From NCBI GenBank assembly GCA_938037005.1, contig CALHVR010000044.1, positions 1 to 5,916 on the forward strand: 5,916 bases of DNA, given 5' to 3'. Positions 1-5,838 of the stretch are shown in pieces. The notes below the pieces were generated by a model. That model saw nothing but the letters and a program-made list of their open reading frames with translations, was not told where the DNA came from and made no database searches. Source of the DNA: an uncultured Leptotrichiaceae bacterium (GTDB lineage: Bacteria > Fusobacteriota > Fusobacteriia > Fusobacteriales > Leptotrichiaceae). The translations under genes and the position numbers were made by a program. Each line of letters starts with the position of its first letter. The stretch's first letter is position 1.

Positions 1-112
1 GTGCTTGTCCGATAAAATCGATGACTTCATTGTAGTGAACTTCAGGTCGTTTCAAAAATTCTGCACCTGTCAGCGCATCTTTAATTGGTCCAAAGCCCAA
101 TTTTCCTAATTT
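1..112 (-). pseudogene. mnmG: MnmG (GidA) C-terminal-region fragment, cut by window edge
   Basis: Reading the minus strand leftwards from about base 112 gives about 35 residues including KLGFGPIKDALTG and EFLKRPEVHYNEVIDFIG. The LKRPEV-x-Y block preceded by a short Gly/Leu-rich linker is typical of the C-terminal region of MnmG, the FAD-dependent subunit that with MnmE makes the 5-carboxymethylaminomethyl group on wobble uridine of tRNAs. The FAD-binding Rossmann part, which makes up most of this roughly 630-residue protein, is absent: upstream codons belong to an AAA ATPase instead, in the same frame. No start codon or ribosome binding site serves this piece. Local GC is about 39% by hand count (47 of 120 bases in 1-120), higher than its neighbours. 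The piece runs off the left edge, so how much of the C-terminus follows is unknown. Identification is from remembered motifs. Confidence 0.7.
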
Positions 113-298
113 TTCTTGTGTTTCTAAAATGGATTTTCCTTTTATGTCATATCTTTGAACTTTTGAAATAATATACGCATTTTCAAGTGCCTTTAAATAA
201 TTGTAAACGGTTTCAACGCTTAACTTTCTACCTTGGCTTTTCAAAAAATCTGAAATTTTTTTTGCAGAAAAAATATTTCCAATATTGAAATTAATGAA
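113..298 (-). pseudogene. AAA ATPase (DUF4143 type) internal fragment
   Basis: A minus-strand frame absent from a simple ATG-based ORF search encodes about 60 residues containing NIGNIFSAKKISDFLKSQ, then LSVETVYNYLKALENAYII and VQRYDIKGKSILETQEK. This is the highly conserved winged-helix/DUF4143 junction found in the C-terminal half of the large family of bacterial AAA ATPases of about 400-450 residues, whose role is poorly known. The P-loop ATPase half is missing on the upstream side. The segment that normally follows ETQEK (YY-x-x-D-x-G in the family) is missing downstream and replaced by MnmG-like sequence. The frame is open from a TAA at 335-337 to the window edge but has no ATG and no ribosome binding site, so it is probably not translated. 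It overlaps the 3' end of the zinc-ribbon reading frame, which runs into it in another phase and stops at 241. Confidence 0.75.
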
Positions 299-486
299 AT
301 TGTAAAAAAGGACATAAATACTGCCTTTTTTATTTTATTTACCTTTATCTTGTAAAAATTTATATTTATCATTGGATATTCTTCAACAAAATCTTTATCT
401 TCTAAGTCTTTAGGAACTTTTGTTTTACATAAAGGGCATCTGTCTTGATGTTCTTCCAATTCAACTCCACATTTTACACAATACAT
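241..486 (-). CDS. Truncated zinc-ribbon membrane protein (DUF6320-like), 81 aa
   Basis: The start is well supported: ATG at 486 lies 4 bases after a strong AAGGAGA. Residues 1-20 form a rubredoxin-like zinc ribbon with Cys3, Cys6, Cys17 and Cys20 (YCVKCGVEL and CPLC). A polar linker follows, then a hydrophobic stretch at about 54-70 that looks like a first membrane span. This matches the N-terminus of small zinc-ribbon membrane proteins (DUF6320 type, about 200 residues with several spans) that are commonly encoded next to a condensation-fold alcohol acetyltransferase. The 3' end of such a gene lies 11 bases upstream here, which supports the identification. After roughly residue 66 the frame enters DNA that encodes an AAA ATPase in another phase, so the last 10-15 residues (about EIFFLQKKFQIF) are probably junk readthrough and the remaining spans are lost. 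Function of the family is not established; the truncated product is probably inactive. Confidence 0.65.
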   Translation of the reverse strand: MYCVKCGVELEEHQDRCPLCKTKVPKDLEDKDFVEEYPMININFYKIKVNKIKKAVFMSFFTISLISILEIFFLQKKFQIF

Positions 487-490
487 TTTT

Positions 491-497
491 TCTCCTT
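491..497 (-). promoter_or_regulatory. Ribosome binding site of the zinc-ribbon gene
   Basis: AAGGAGA on the minus strand sits 4 bases before the ATG at 486 and abuts the TAG stop of the acyltransferase fragment (498-500). It fixes the start and shows that these two genes were natural, tightly spaced neighbours before they were truncated. Confidence 0.75.
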
Positions 498-836
498 CTA
501 TTTGTAATTCGTTATTATTTTACTTTTTATTCCTCTTTTTCTCAAATATACAAAATAATCTCTTTCTATTTCATGATTTGTAGTTAAATTTCCAAAGCTT
601 ATATATATTTTACTTTTATCACTTATCAATCCAATTTTTATTTTACATCTTTTACTTGGAGGAGGTAAAAATCTATATCCTTTCACAAATTCTTCATATT
701 TTTCTTCTATTTTTAATATTCCTAAATTTGAAAATCCACTTGTATATCCTTTTTCTCCATAATAATCAAAAATAAATGGAATAAATATTTTTTTTATAAA
801 ATTAGGAACAATTTTTATAAATATATTTTTTAAATC
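498..836 (-). pseudogene. Condensation-fold acyltransferase (alcohol acetyltransferase type), C-terminal fragment
   Basis: About 110 C-terminal residues of a condensation-domain-like acyltransferase remain: KIVPNFIKKIF, then YTSGFSNLGIL, a FLPPPS loop, and a final HEIERDYFVYLRKRGIKSKI helix. In these proteins of about 400 residues, annotated as alcohol or wax-ester acyltransferases, the SNLG strand and the final 'IER-x-F-x-x-L-x-x-x-G' helix are typical C-terminal features. The N-terminal half with the catalytic HHxxxD motif is gone, replaced by dinB sequence. The nominal start is a TTG at 842 with no ribosome binding site, lying inside the dinB-derived reading frame, and a TAG occurs four codons further up (852-854), so it is not a true start. 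The gene is therefore 5'-truncated and non-functional. Local GC is about 23-25% in lines 541-600 and 721-780. The zinc-ribbon gene directly downstream is its usual partner. Confidence 0.65.
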
Positions 837-1197
837 TCTCAATAAATTTTTCTATATTATCATCTCGAACAAATTCCGTTATATCAATAAATCCTTCATC
901 TATTGAGGTAAATTCACATTTCGGCAACACTTTTTGTATCGCATTTTGTATTTGTTTACCAACAGAGCTATAATGATTTTTTCGTATTTCTACAAATTTT
1001 AACTTTGGACAAAGTCTTTTTGCTTCAACCGCAGGCATCGCAGACTTCACTCCATATTTTCTTGCTTCATAACTTGCTGTCGTAACAACACCATAACCTA
1101 TCGCTATCGGTATTCCACGTAATTTAGGATTATCCCGTTGTTCAACAGATGCAAAAAAGGCATCCATATCATAATGTAAATATATTTTATCCTTCAT
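802..1197 (-). CDS. dinB: DNA polymerase IV, truncated to the N-terminal third (131 aa)
   Basis: The product is the N-terminal palm/fingers portion of a Y-family translesion polymerase. YDMDAFFASVE carries the first catalytic Asp (Asp10 in this numbering) and the steric-gate Phe15; the TASYEARKYGVKSAMP fingers motif follows; SIDEGFID carries the second catalytic pair Asp100 and Glu101. The family is about 350 residues long with a thumb and a little finger that bind DNA; both are missing. The frame ends at a TAA at 802, soon after KKYIYK, because the DNA there encodes a different gene. I chose the ATG at 1197 over the one at 1203 because AAGGGA at 1205-1210 is 7 bases from the former and only 1 from the latter. 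It follows the LolD-like gene closely and was probably co-transcribed with it. A functional polymerase is very unlikely; a dominant or residual activity is not supported. Confidence 0.85.
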   Translation of the reverse strand: MKDKIYLHYDMDAFFASVEQRDNPKLRGIPIAIGYGVVTTASYEARKYGVKSAMPAVEAKRLCPKLKFVEIRKNHYSSVGKQIQNAIQKVLPKCEFTSIDEGFIDITEFVRDDNIEKFIERFKKYIYKNCS

Positions 1198-1204
1198 TCT
1201 CATT

Positions 1205-1210
1205 TCCCTT
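1205..1210 (-). promoter_or_regulatory. Ribosome binding site deciding the dinB start
   Basis: AAGGGA on the minus strand lies directly after the stop codon of the LolD-like gene (1212-1214). It is 7 bases before ATG 1197 but only 1 base before ATG 1203, so initiation at 1197 (Met-Lys-Asp) is favoured. Confidence 0.55.
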
Positions 1211-1211
1211 A

Positions 1212-1895
1212 TTATAATAACTTAAATTCTCCATTTTTTATCACATACTGTTTCTTTGCCATATTAGCTAACTCTATACTATGCGTAACAATTATAATTG
1301 ATTGTCCCTTTTCTTCATTTATTTTTTGAAATAAATTATTTATAATGTCACTCGTATCACTATCTAAGTTCCCCGTTGGTTCATCTGCTAATAATATTTC
1401 CGGATCATTAATCAAAGCTCTAGCTATTGCAACTCTCTGCTTTTCACCACCCGATAATTCCAATGGTTTATGATTAATTCTATGTCCAAGCTCCACTAAT
1501 TCCAATAATTGTCTTGCTTTTTCTTTTAATTCTTTTTTATTTATTTTTTTATTAATTAAAGCTGGAATCATTACATTTTCCAAAGCTGTAAATTCATTTA
1601 ATAAATAATGAAATTGAAATACAAATCCTATTTTTTCATGTCGTATTTGATTTTTTACTCTTTCATTTTTATAATTTATTTCCTTTTCATCAATTTTCAT
1701 TATACCATTACTTGCTTCATCCAAAAGCCCAATTATATTTAAAAGTGTCGTTTTTCCACTTCCTGACTTTCCTTGTATTGAAATAAAATCTCCTTTTTCA
1801 ACAACAAAATTTATATCTTTTAAAATATGTATCTCTTCAGCTTTAGTTTTATATACTTTATTTATATTTTTTAATTCTAATATTTTATTATTCAT
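1212..1895 (-). CDS. lolD: ABC transporter ATPase, LolD/MacB family
   Basis: A complete 227-residue ABC ATPase that would energise the FtsX-fold permease encoded just upstream. Walker A is GKSGSGKT (42-49), the Q-loop Gln is at about 94 (VFQFHYLL), the signature LSGGE is at 147-151, Walker B with the catalytic Glu is ILLADE (167-172), the D-loop is NLD (176-178), and the switch His is His205 in VTHS. Length and the VFQFHYLLNEFTALENVMIP stretch are typical of the LolD/MacB group, which works with periplasm-exposed permeases to extract lipoproteins or peptides from the inner membrane rather than for import. The ATG overlaps the last 8 bases of the permease gene, so translation is coupled, with GGAGG at 1905-1909 as ribosome binding site. 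The lolD symbol follows family resemblance; MacB-type, toxin or peptide export cannot be excluded. In an organism with an outer membrane, lipoprotein release is the simplest reading. Confidence 0.9.
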   Translation of the reverse strand: MNNKILELKNINKVYKTKAEEIHILKDINFVVEKGDFISIQGKSGSGKTTLLNIIGLLDEASNGIMKIDEKEINYKNERVKNQIRHEKIGFVFQFHYLLNEFTALENVMIPALINKKINKKELKEKARQLLELVELGHRINHKPLELSGGEKQRVAIARALINDPEILLADEPTGNLDSDTSDIINNLFQKINEEKGQSIIIVTHSIELANMAKKQYVIKNGEFKLL

Positions 1896-3051
1896 ATTTC
1901 AACGCCTCCACTGGTTTTAATTTAGCTGCTCTTGTTGCTGGATATATCGTAGAAATGAATACGACTATTATTGCTACACTGTAAATCATTATTAATTCTC
2001 TTGTTGAAATATATAACGGCAATTCATCTAAATAATAAAACGAATTTTTCATATATATTCCGAACATTTGTTTCATAAGCATTAAAATTAATGGCGATAT
2101 AATACTCGCAACTATCATACCTAAAATACCGATTATCATTCCTTCTATCGTAAATATTCTTCTTATATTTTTATTTGTATATCCTATTGATTTTAAAATT
2201 CCTATATCTTTAATTTTTTCACGCACTATCATATTTAAAATTACCGATACTGCAAATGATGCAATTAATAATAAAAGACTTAAAATTGCTATCAATACAA
2301 ATTTTTCAAATTTAACTGCACTTAATAAACTTTGATTACTTTCTTTCCAACTAATTAAAGCAAATTCATTTTGATTTAACACTTTTTTTAATTCACTTAT
2401 AGTTTCTTCTAATAATTGTGAGTTAACAGTTTTTACTCCTATTTGTGTTACAACTTCTCCTCTTTCTGTTAAAATTTGCATTGTTTGAAGTGGTATTATT
2501 ACTAAATTAGCATCATATTGTAAAAATCCTGTTTTAAATATTCCTTTTACAATAAGTTTTAATTCTTTATTCTCGGCAGATACAAGAGAAAGTTCATCTC
2601 CTACTTTCAGCCCTAGTTCTTTAGACAATTCTTCACCTACTAAAATACTATTTAATTCACTTATATCATTAGACCCTTTTATTATTTTTAATTTAAAATC
2701 ATTTTTTACATTATCACCTTCAAGTCCGTCTGTCAAAACTCCTTTAGCATAACCTCCAAATTTTATAATTCCTTGTGTTTCTAGTCTTGGCATTACTCCT
2801 TTTACATTTTTAACTTTTTTTAATTTTTCTACTATTTCTCCATAATTTTCAATTTGTGAATCTTTCATGCTTTTTATATTAATTTCGGGACTTAAAGAAA
2901 GTAAAGAACTTACCATATTTTTTTCAAGCCCATTTGATACTGTCAATGAAACTATAAAAACTGTAATTGCTATTGCTACTCCCAAAATTGAAAATATACT
3001 TTGAAATTTTCTCTCTCGTATATGTCTTAATCCTATAAAAAATTCTATCAT
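1888..3051 (-). CDS. ABC transporter permease, LolC/LolE-FtsX/MacB family
   Basis: A complete 387-residue permease with the classic FtsX/LolE topology. It has TM1 at about 18-39, a large extracytoplasmic domain at about 40-249 (MacB-type periplasmic core domain), TM2 at about 250-274, TM3 at about 301-328 and TM4 at about 353-372. The conserved basic coupling loop REKIKDIGILKSIG (277-290) follows TM2, and the family's C-terminal end R-x-A-K-LKPVEALKYE is intact. Only one permease gene is next to the ATPase, so the complex may be a homodimer (a LolF-like arrangement) rather than a LolC-LolE heterodimer. The likely role is to move lipoproteins or other envelope substrates out of the inner membrane. 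It starts 15 bases after the serine protease stop, with AGGTGAGAG as ribosome binding site, and overlaps the ATPase gene by 8 bases, so all three are probably one operon. The exact substrate cannot be read from sequence. Confidence 0.88.
   Translation of the reverse strand: MIEFFIGLRHIRERKFQSIFSILGVAIAITVFIVSLTVSNGLEKNMVSSLLSLSPEINIKSMKDSQIENYGEIVEKLKKVKNVKGVMPRLETQGIIKFGGYAKGVLTDGLEGDNVKNDFKLKIIKGSNDISELNSILVGEELSKELGLKVGDELSLVSAENKELKLIVKGIFKTGFLQYDANLVIIPLQTMQILTERGEVVTQIGVKTVNSQLLEETISELKKVLNQNEFALISWKESNQSLLSAVKFEKFVLIAILSLLLLIASFAVSVILNMIVREKIKDIGILKSIGYTNKNIRRIFTIEGMIIGILGMIVASIISPLILMLMKQMFGIYMKNSFYYLDELPLYISTRELIMIYSVAIIVVFISTIYPATRAAKLKPVEALKYE
1905..1909 (-). promoter_or_regulatory. 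Ribosome binding site for the LolD-like ATPase, inside the permease gene
   Basis: GGAGG on the minus strand lies inside the last codons of the permease and 9 bases before the ATPase ATG at 1895. With the 8-base gene overlap it indicates translational coupling of the two subunits. Confidence 0.65.
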
Positions 3052-3066
3052 TTTCTCTCACCTACT

Positions 3067-4494
3067 TTATTTTATATCTTCAGATGCTTCATTTATTATA
3101 TTATAATTTTCCATTAATTCATTTTCTTGTCTTTCTACTTCCTTCGTATCTAATACAATCTCTTCATTATATTCTGTTTCAAATATAATAAATTCTGTTT
3201 TTGTATTTCTTACCTTATCTACAAAATCTTTAAAATTTTTATATTTTTCTCCATTTACTTTCGTTATCAAAATATTTTCTTGCTCATCATATCCAATATT
3301 TATATCATACGGCAACACTCTCACTAAAAGTACCATTTCATCATAATTTTTATATTTATCTTCTGTATCATTCGTTAAAGTTATTCCATCTAACTCCAAT
3401 AATAAATAATTATTTGTCAATGGCTCAAACACTAAACCGCCATACACAAAATATGTTGGCTGATTTTCAAGTGGAATATTTTTTACAACACTATATCTTA
3501 CATTACGACTATTCAATTTAACTGTTCCCATTTTTTTCTCTTTATTTCTAACAATTTCATAACTTATTTCATCTCCATAGTTTTTTTGTTGATTAATGTA
3601 AGATAAATCTGTTTTTTCATCTTTTCTAAATTTTATTGTTCCATCATAATAAATATCTTTTCCATCTAATTTTGTTATAACGTCATTTTTTTGAAGCACT
3701 CCTTCAAATGGTGAATTTGGATATATTTCTTTTACCAATATTCCTTTTGAATCATTATCTAATCCTAACATTTTTCTATATGCTATACTCTCTAATTTTA
3801 CCAATCCTAATCCTAAACTTGGAGAACCATCATATTTCCCATCTTTTACATCATTTAAAAAATGTTTTAATACATTTACAGGAATAAAATATCCTATATT
3901 ATCAGCTTGCTTAAGTCCAGCAAATGCAACTCCTACCACTTTATCTTTACTTATCACAGGACCTCCACTATTTCCACTATTTATTGCTGCATCTGTTTGA
4001 CCTATTAAATATTTTTGATTTGTTAAAGTATAGGAATTATGTTCTATTCTTGATACAATCCCTTTCGTTGTGCTTAATTTATCTCCCCCTAAAGGATATC
4101 CATAAACATTTACATTTTCTTGTAACTCTGGTAATTTACCTAAACTTAATTGCTTTGTCTCCTTATAAAAATTTTTATCTTCAACATCTATAATCGCTAA
4201 ATCATAGTCAGCAGAAATAAATTTTACATTTGCTTTATATTTTTTAGAATCTCCTTCTTTTCTAACTTGTAAAAATTTTGCATATAAAACAGAATGTGCA
4301 TTTGTTATAATTTGATTATTTTCTACTATAAAGCCTGTTGATGTTGAATTATATTCTTCTCCTACTTGCCATGGCGATTTATAATTATGTCCTTGATGGG
4401 AAGCATATATTTTCACTAATGCCTTTTTTATATTTTTATCTTCTCCAAATAAAACTACTCCAAGTAGTATAATTATTAATATTATTTTTTTCAT
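3067..4494 (-). CDS. Secreted trypsin-like serine protease with PDZ domains (HtrA/Deg9-Deg10 type)
   Basis: A complete 475-residue S1C-family protease. Residues 1-17 form a signal peptide (KK, then a hydrophobic run ending LFG before ED) with no lipobox Cys, so it is soluble in the periplasm or cell surface. The trypsin-like domain spans about 22-215 with a full catalytic triad: His67 in ITNAHSV, Asp98 in DYDLAIIDV and Ser176 in GNSGGPV. A PDZ domain follows at about 225-330 (GILVKEIYPNSPFEGVLQKNDVI). The last 130 residues, with YGGLVFEPLT (351-360), a DINIGY turn and VNGEKYKNF, match the C-terminal PDZ-like domain of plant Deg9/Deg10 and related bacterial proteases rather than E. coli DegP. 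It probably degrades or monitors misfolded envelope proteins. It is separated from the upstream gene by a terminator, has GAAGG before the ATG, and leads the permease/ATPase pair, which suggests a joint envelope role. Confidence 0.9.
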   Translation of the reverse strand: MKKIILIIILLGVVLFGEDKNIKKALVKIYASHQGHNYKSPWQVGEEYNSTSTGFIVENNQIITNAHSVLYAKFLQVRKEGDSKKYKANVKFISADYDLAIIDVEDKNFYKETKQLSLGKLPELQENVNVYGYPLGGDKLSTTKGIVSRIEHNSYTLTNQKYLIGQTDAAINSGNSGGPVISKDKVVGVAFAGLKQADNIGYFIPVNVLKHFLNDVKDGKYDGSPSLGLGLVKLESIAYRKMLGLDNDSKGILVKEIYPNSPFEGVLQKNDVITKLDGKDIYYDGTIKFRKDEKTDLSYINQQKNYGDEISYEIVRNKEKKMGTVKLNSRNVRYSVVKNIPLENQPTYFVYGGLVFEPLTNNYLLLELDGITLTNDTEDKYKNYDEMVLLVRVLPYDINIGYDEQENILITKVNGEKYKNFKDFVDKVRNTKTEFIIFETEYNEEIVLDTKEVERQENELMENYNIINEASEDIK

Positions 4495-4524
4495 TTTACC
4501 TTCTTTCTATTTTATAAATAAAAT

Positions 4525-4565
4525 AAAGATGACAAATATATTTTTACTATATATCTTTCATCTTT
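4525..4565 (-). terminator. Hairpin terminator after the DivIC-like gene
   Basis: On the minus strand, 5 bases after the TAA at 4571-4573, AAAGATGA pairs perfectly with TCATCTTT (8 bp). After one A-G mismatch, AGATATAT pairs with ATATATTT (8 pairs including one G-U) around a 7-base AGTAAAA loop. The hairpin is followed by a T-rich run (ATTTTATTTAT). This fits an intrinsic terminator ending the EIIA-nrdR-divIC transcript, although its stem is GC-poor. The perfect outer arm means it could also act for plus-strand transcription, but no plus-strand gene is present. Confidence 0.6.
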
Positions 4566-4570
4566 TAATT

Positions 4571-4870
4571 TTAATCAACTATCTTATACACAGTTTCTCC
4601 TTCTTTTTTTAAATTCAATTTATCTCTAGCAATTTTCTCTATTTTTTCTTTTCCATTAAAATTATTTATATCTTTTTCTATTTTTTCTTTTTTATCTGTA
4701 TATTCAGCTATTTTTTTCTTCGTTATTTTTATTTCATTATTTATCTCTTTTTGTGCCAATAATACTCCTCTAATATTAAGACCTAAAATAAATATTAATA
4801 ATATAAATATAACAGTTAATACTGGTACTACTATTTTTTTTATAATTTGTTCAAATGTTATTATTTCCAT
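4571..4870 (-). CDS. DivIC/FtsB-like septum formation initiator protein
   Basis: A 99-residue single-pass membrane protein with a short cytoplasmic N-terminus, one membrane span at about 13-32, then a Lys/Glu-rich coiled coil at about 38-70 and a conserved end IEKIARDKLNLKKEGE (77-92). This order and the 'IEK-x-AR-x-x-L-x-L-x-x-x-GE' signature define the septum formation initiator family (DivIC/FtsB), which with FtsL-like and FtsQ/DivIB proteins activates septal peptidoglycan synthesis at the divisome. Length is normal (90-125 residues). It starts 6 bases after the nrdR stop, with GAGG and AGG sequences in the nrdR end serving as ribosome binding site, so it is in the same operon. DivIC versus FtsB cannot be separated by sequence at this distance, so no symbol is given. 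Confidence 0.82.
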   Translation of the reverse strand: MEIITFEQIIKKIVVPVLTVIFILLIFILGLNIRGVLLAQKEINNEIKITKKKIAEYTDKKEKIEKDINNFNGKEKIEKIARDKLNLKKEGETVYKIVD

Positions 4871-4876
4871 ATCTGC

Positions 4877-5338
4877 CTATCCTCTTCTTTCATTTCTTAT
4901 ATTTTCTATTTCTTTTATAAAACTGTCTAAACTTTCAAACTTTTTATAAACAGAAGCAAATCGAACATAGGCCACTTCATCTAAATCTAACAACGATGTC
5001 ATTATCATATTTCCTAAATCATTTGAACTTACTTCTCCTGAATACTCTCTTAAAATTTTTCTTTCAATTTTATCTATAACTTCTTCTATTCTTTGCATAT
5101 CAACATCTCGTTTTTCAACAGCACGATTTATTCCTTTAAATACTTTTATTCTTGAATATTGTTCTCTTACTCCATTTTTCTTTATTACATAAAGAGATAA
5201 ATCTACTACTTTTTCATGTGTCGTAAATCTTTTTTCACATTTTTCACACTCTCTACGCCTTTTCACTGAATTTCCATCAGGAAAAACACGACTATCTACA
5301 ACTTTTGTATTTTCATTACCGCAAAACGGACACTTCAT
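4877..5338 (-). CDS. nrdR: Transcriptional repressor NrdR of ribonucleotide reductase genes
   Basis: A complete 153-residue NrdR of normal length. The N-terminal zinc ribbon has Cys3, Cys6, Cys31 and Cys34 (MKCPFCG and CEKC) and the basic DNA-binding stretch VKRRREC between them. The ATP-cone spans about 49-139 (LYVIKKNG, then the VAYVRFASVYKKFE end at 122-135) and senses ATP/dATP. The protein represses ribonucleotide reductase genes by binding NrdR boxes when dATP is high. No nrd gene or recognisable NrdR box lies in this window, so its targets are elsewhere. AGGAGA at 5343-5348 precedes the ATG by 4 bases, and the EIIA gene ends 28 bases upstream, so the two are likely co-transcribed. Confidence 0.96.
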   Translation of the reverse strand: MKCPFCGNENTKVVDSRVFPDGNSVKRRRECEKCEKRFTTHEKVVDLSLYVIKKNGVREQYSRIKVFKGINRAVEKRDVDMQRIEEVIDKIERKILREYSGEVSSNDLGNMIMTSLLDLDEVAYVRFASVYKKFESLDSFIKEIENIRNERRG

Positions 5339-5366
5339 CTTTTCTCCTAAAATTTAACTATAATTT

Positions 5367-5837
5367 TTATTCATTATTATCTTCTTTTTTTATTAAATCT
5401 ACTATCTCTTCAGCTGTTTTAGCTTTTAAAATATTTTGATTAAAATTATCATCTTCTCTAATCCATCTTGAAATTCTTGCAAGCACTCTTAAATATTCAT
5501 TTGAATCAGCTTTTGGACATAAAAACATAAAGAAAATATGTACAAGCTGATTATCAATCGAATCGTACTCTATTCCATCTCTTGAAATTCCAACTGTAAT
5601 TACCATCTTATCAACAGCATCTGTTTTTGCATGTGGTAAAGCTACACTTTTCCCAATACCAGTTGATCCCATATTTTCCCTACTATATAAATCTTTTAAC
5701 GCTAATTCTTCATCTTTAACCAAATTTGATTTCAATATATTTTGATGCAATTCTTTAATAACATCTTTTTTATTTTTTGCCTTTAAATTTAATTCAATTG
5801 TTTCTATTTTTACATAATCTGATATCTTATTTAACAT
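5367..5837 (-). CDS. PTS EIIA domain protein, PtsN-like (fructose/nitrogen-type EIIA)
   Basis: A stand-alone 156-residue PTS EIIA type 2 domain. The phosphorylated His is His69 in GKSVALPHAKTDAV, preceded by the family motif RENMGSTGIG (53-62). The C-terminal half contains VHIFFMFLCPK and the YLRVLARISRWI helix. No EIIB or EIIC domain or transporter gene is visible, so a regulatory role like PtsN (EIIA-Ntr), receiving phosphate from an HPr-type protein, is more likely than sugar uptake; it could also serve a distant fructose- or mannitol-type permease. GGAGGA at 5846-5851, inside the end of the upstream gene, is 8 bases before ATG 5837, which fixes the start. It is followed by nrdR and the DivIC-like gene in the same direction, forming an apparent regulatory operon. 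Confidence 0.88.
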   Translation of the reverse strand: MLNKISDYVKIETIELNLKAKNKKDVIKELHQNILKSNLVKDEELALKDLYSRENMGSTGIGKSVALPHAKTDAVDKMVITVGISRDGIEYDSIDNQLVHIFFMFLCPKADSNEYLRVLARISRWIREDDNFNQNILKAKTAEEIVDLIKKEDNNE

Positions 5838-5838
5838 T

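Noticed and set aside
840..842. TTG as a genuine start of a 114-residue protein ending at 498
   Set aside because: There is no ribosome binding site, it lies within dinB-derived sequence, and the product begins in the middle of a known acyltransferase fold, so it is a 5'-truncated remnant.
1201..1203. Upstream ATG as the dinB start
   Set aside because: The AAGGGA at 1205-1210 is only 1 base away from it, but 7 bases from the ATG at 1197.
1..1203. Mobile element or phage-defence island as the cause of the gene mosaic
   Set aside because: No transposase, integrase, terminal inverted repeat, target-site duplication or defence gene was seen; the DUF4143 ATPase piece is too short and broken to count as a system.
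3924..4193. Plus-strand open frame of 89 codons
   Set aside because: It lies entirely antisense to the catalytic core of the serine protease, is Leu/Tyr/His-rich as expected from the reverse of AT-rich coding DNA, and has no family resemblance.
4509..4535. Possible promoter for the protease operon: TTGTCA (4530-4535) and TAAAAT (4509-4514), minus strand
   Set aside because: The spacer is 15 bases, the -35 overlaps the terminator arm, and such hexamers are expected by chance in AT-rich DNA; it would also start transcription almost at the ribosome binding site.
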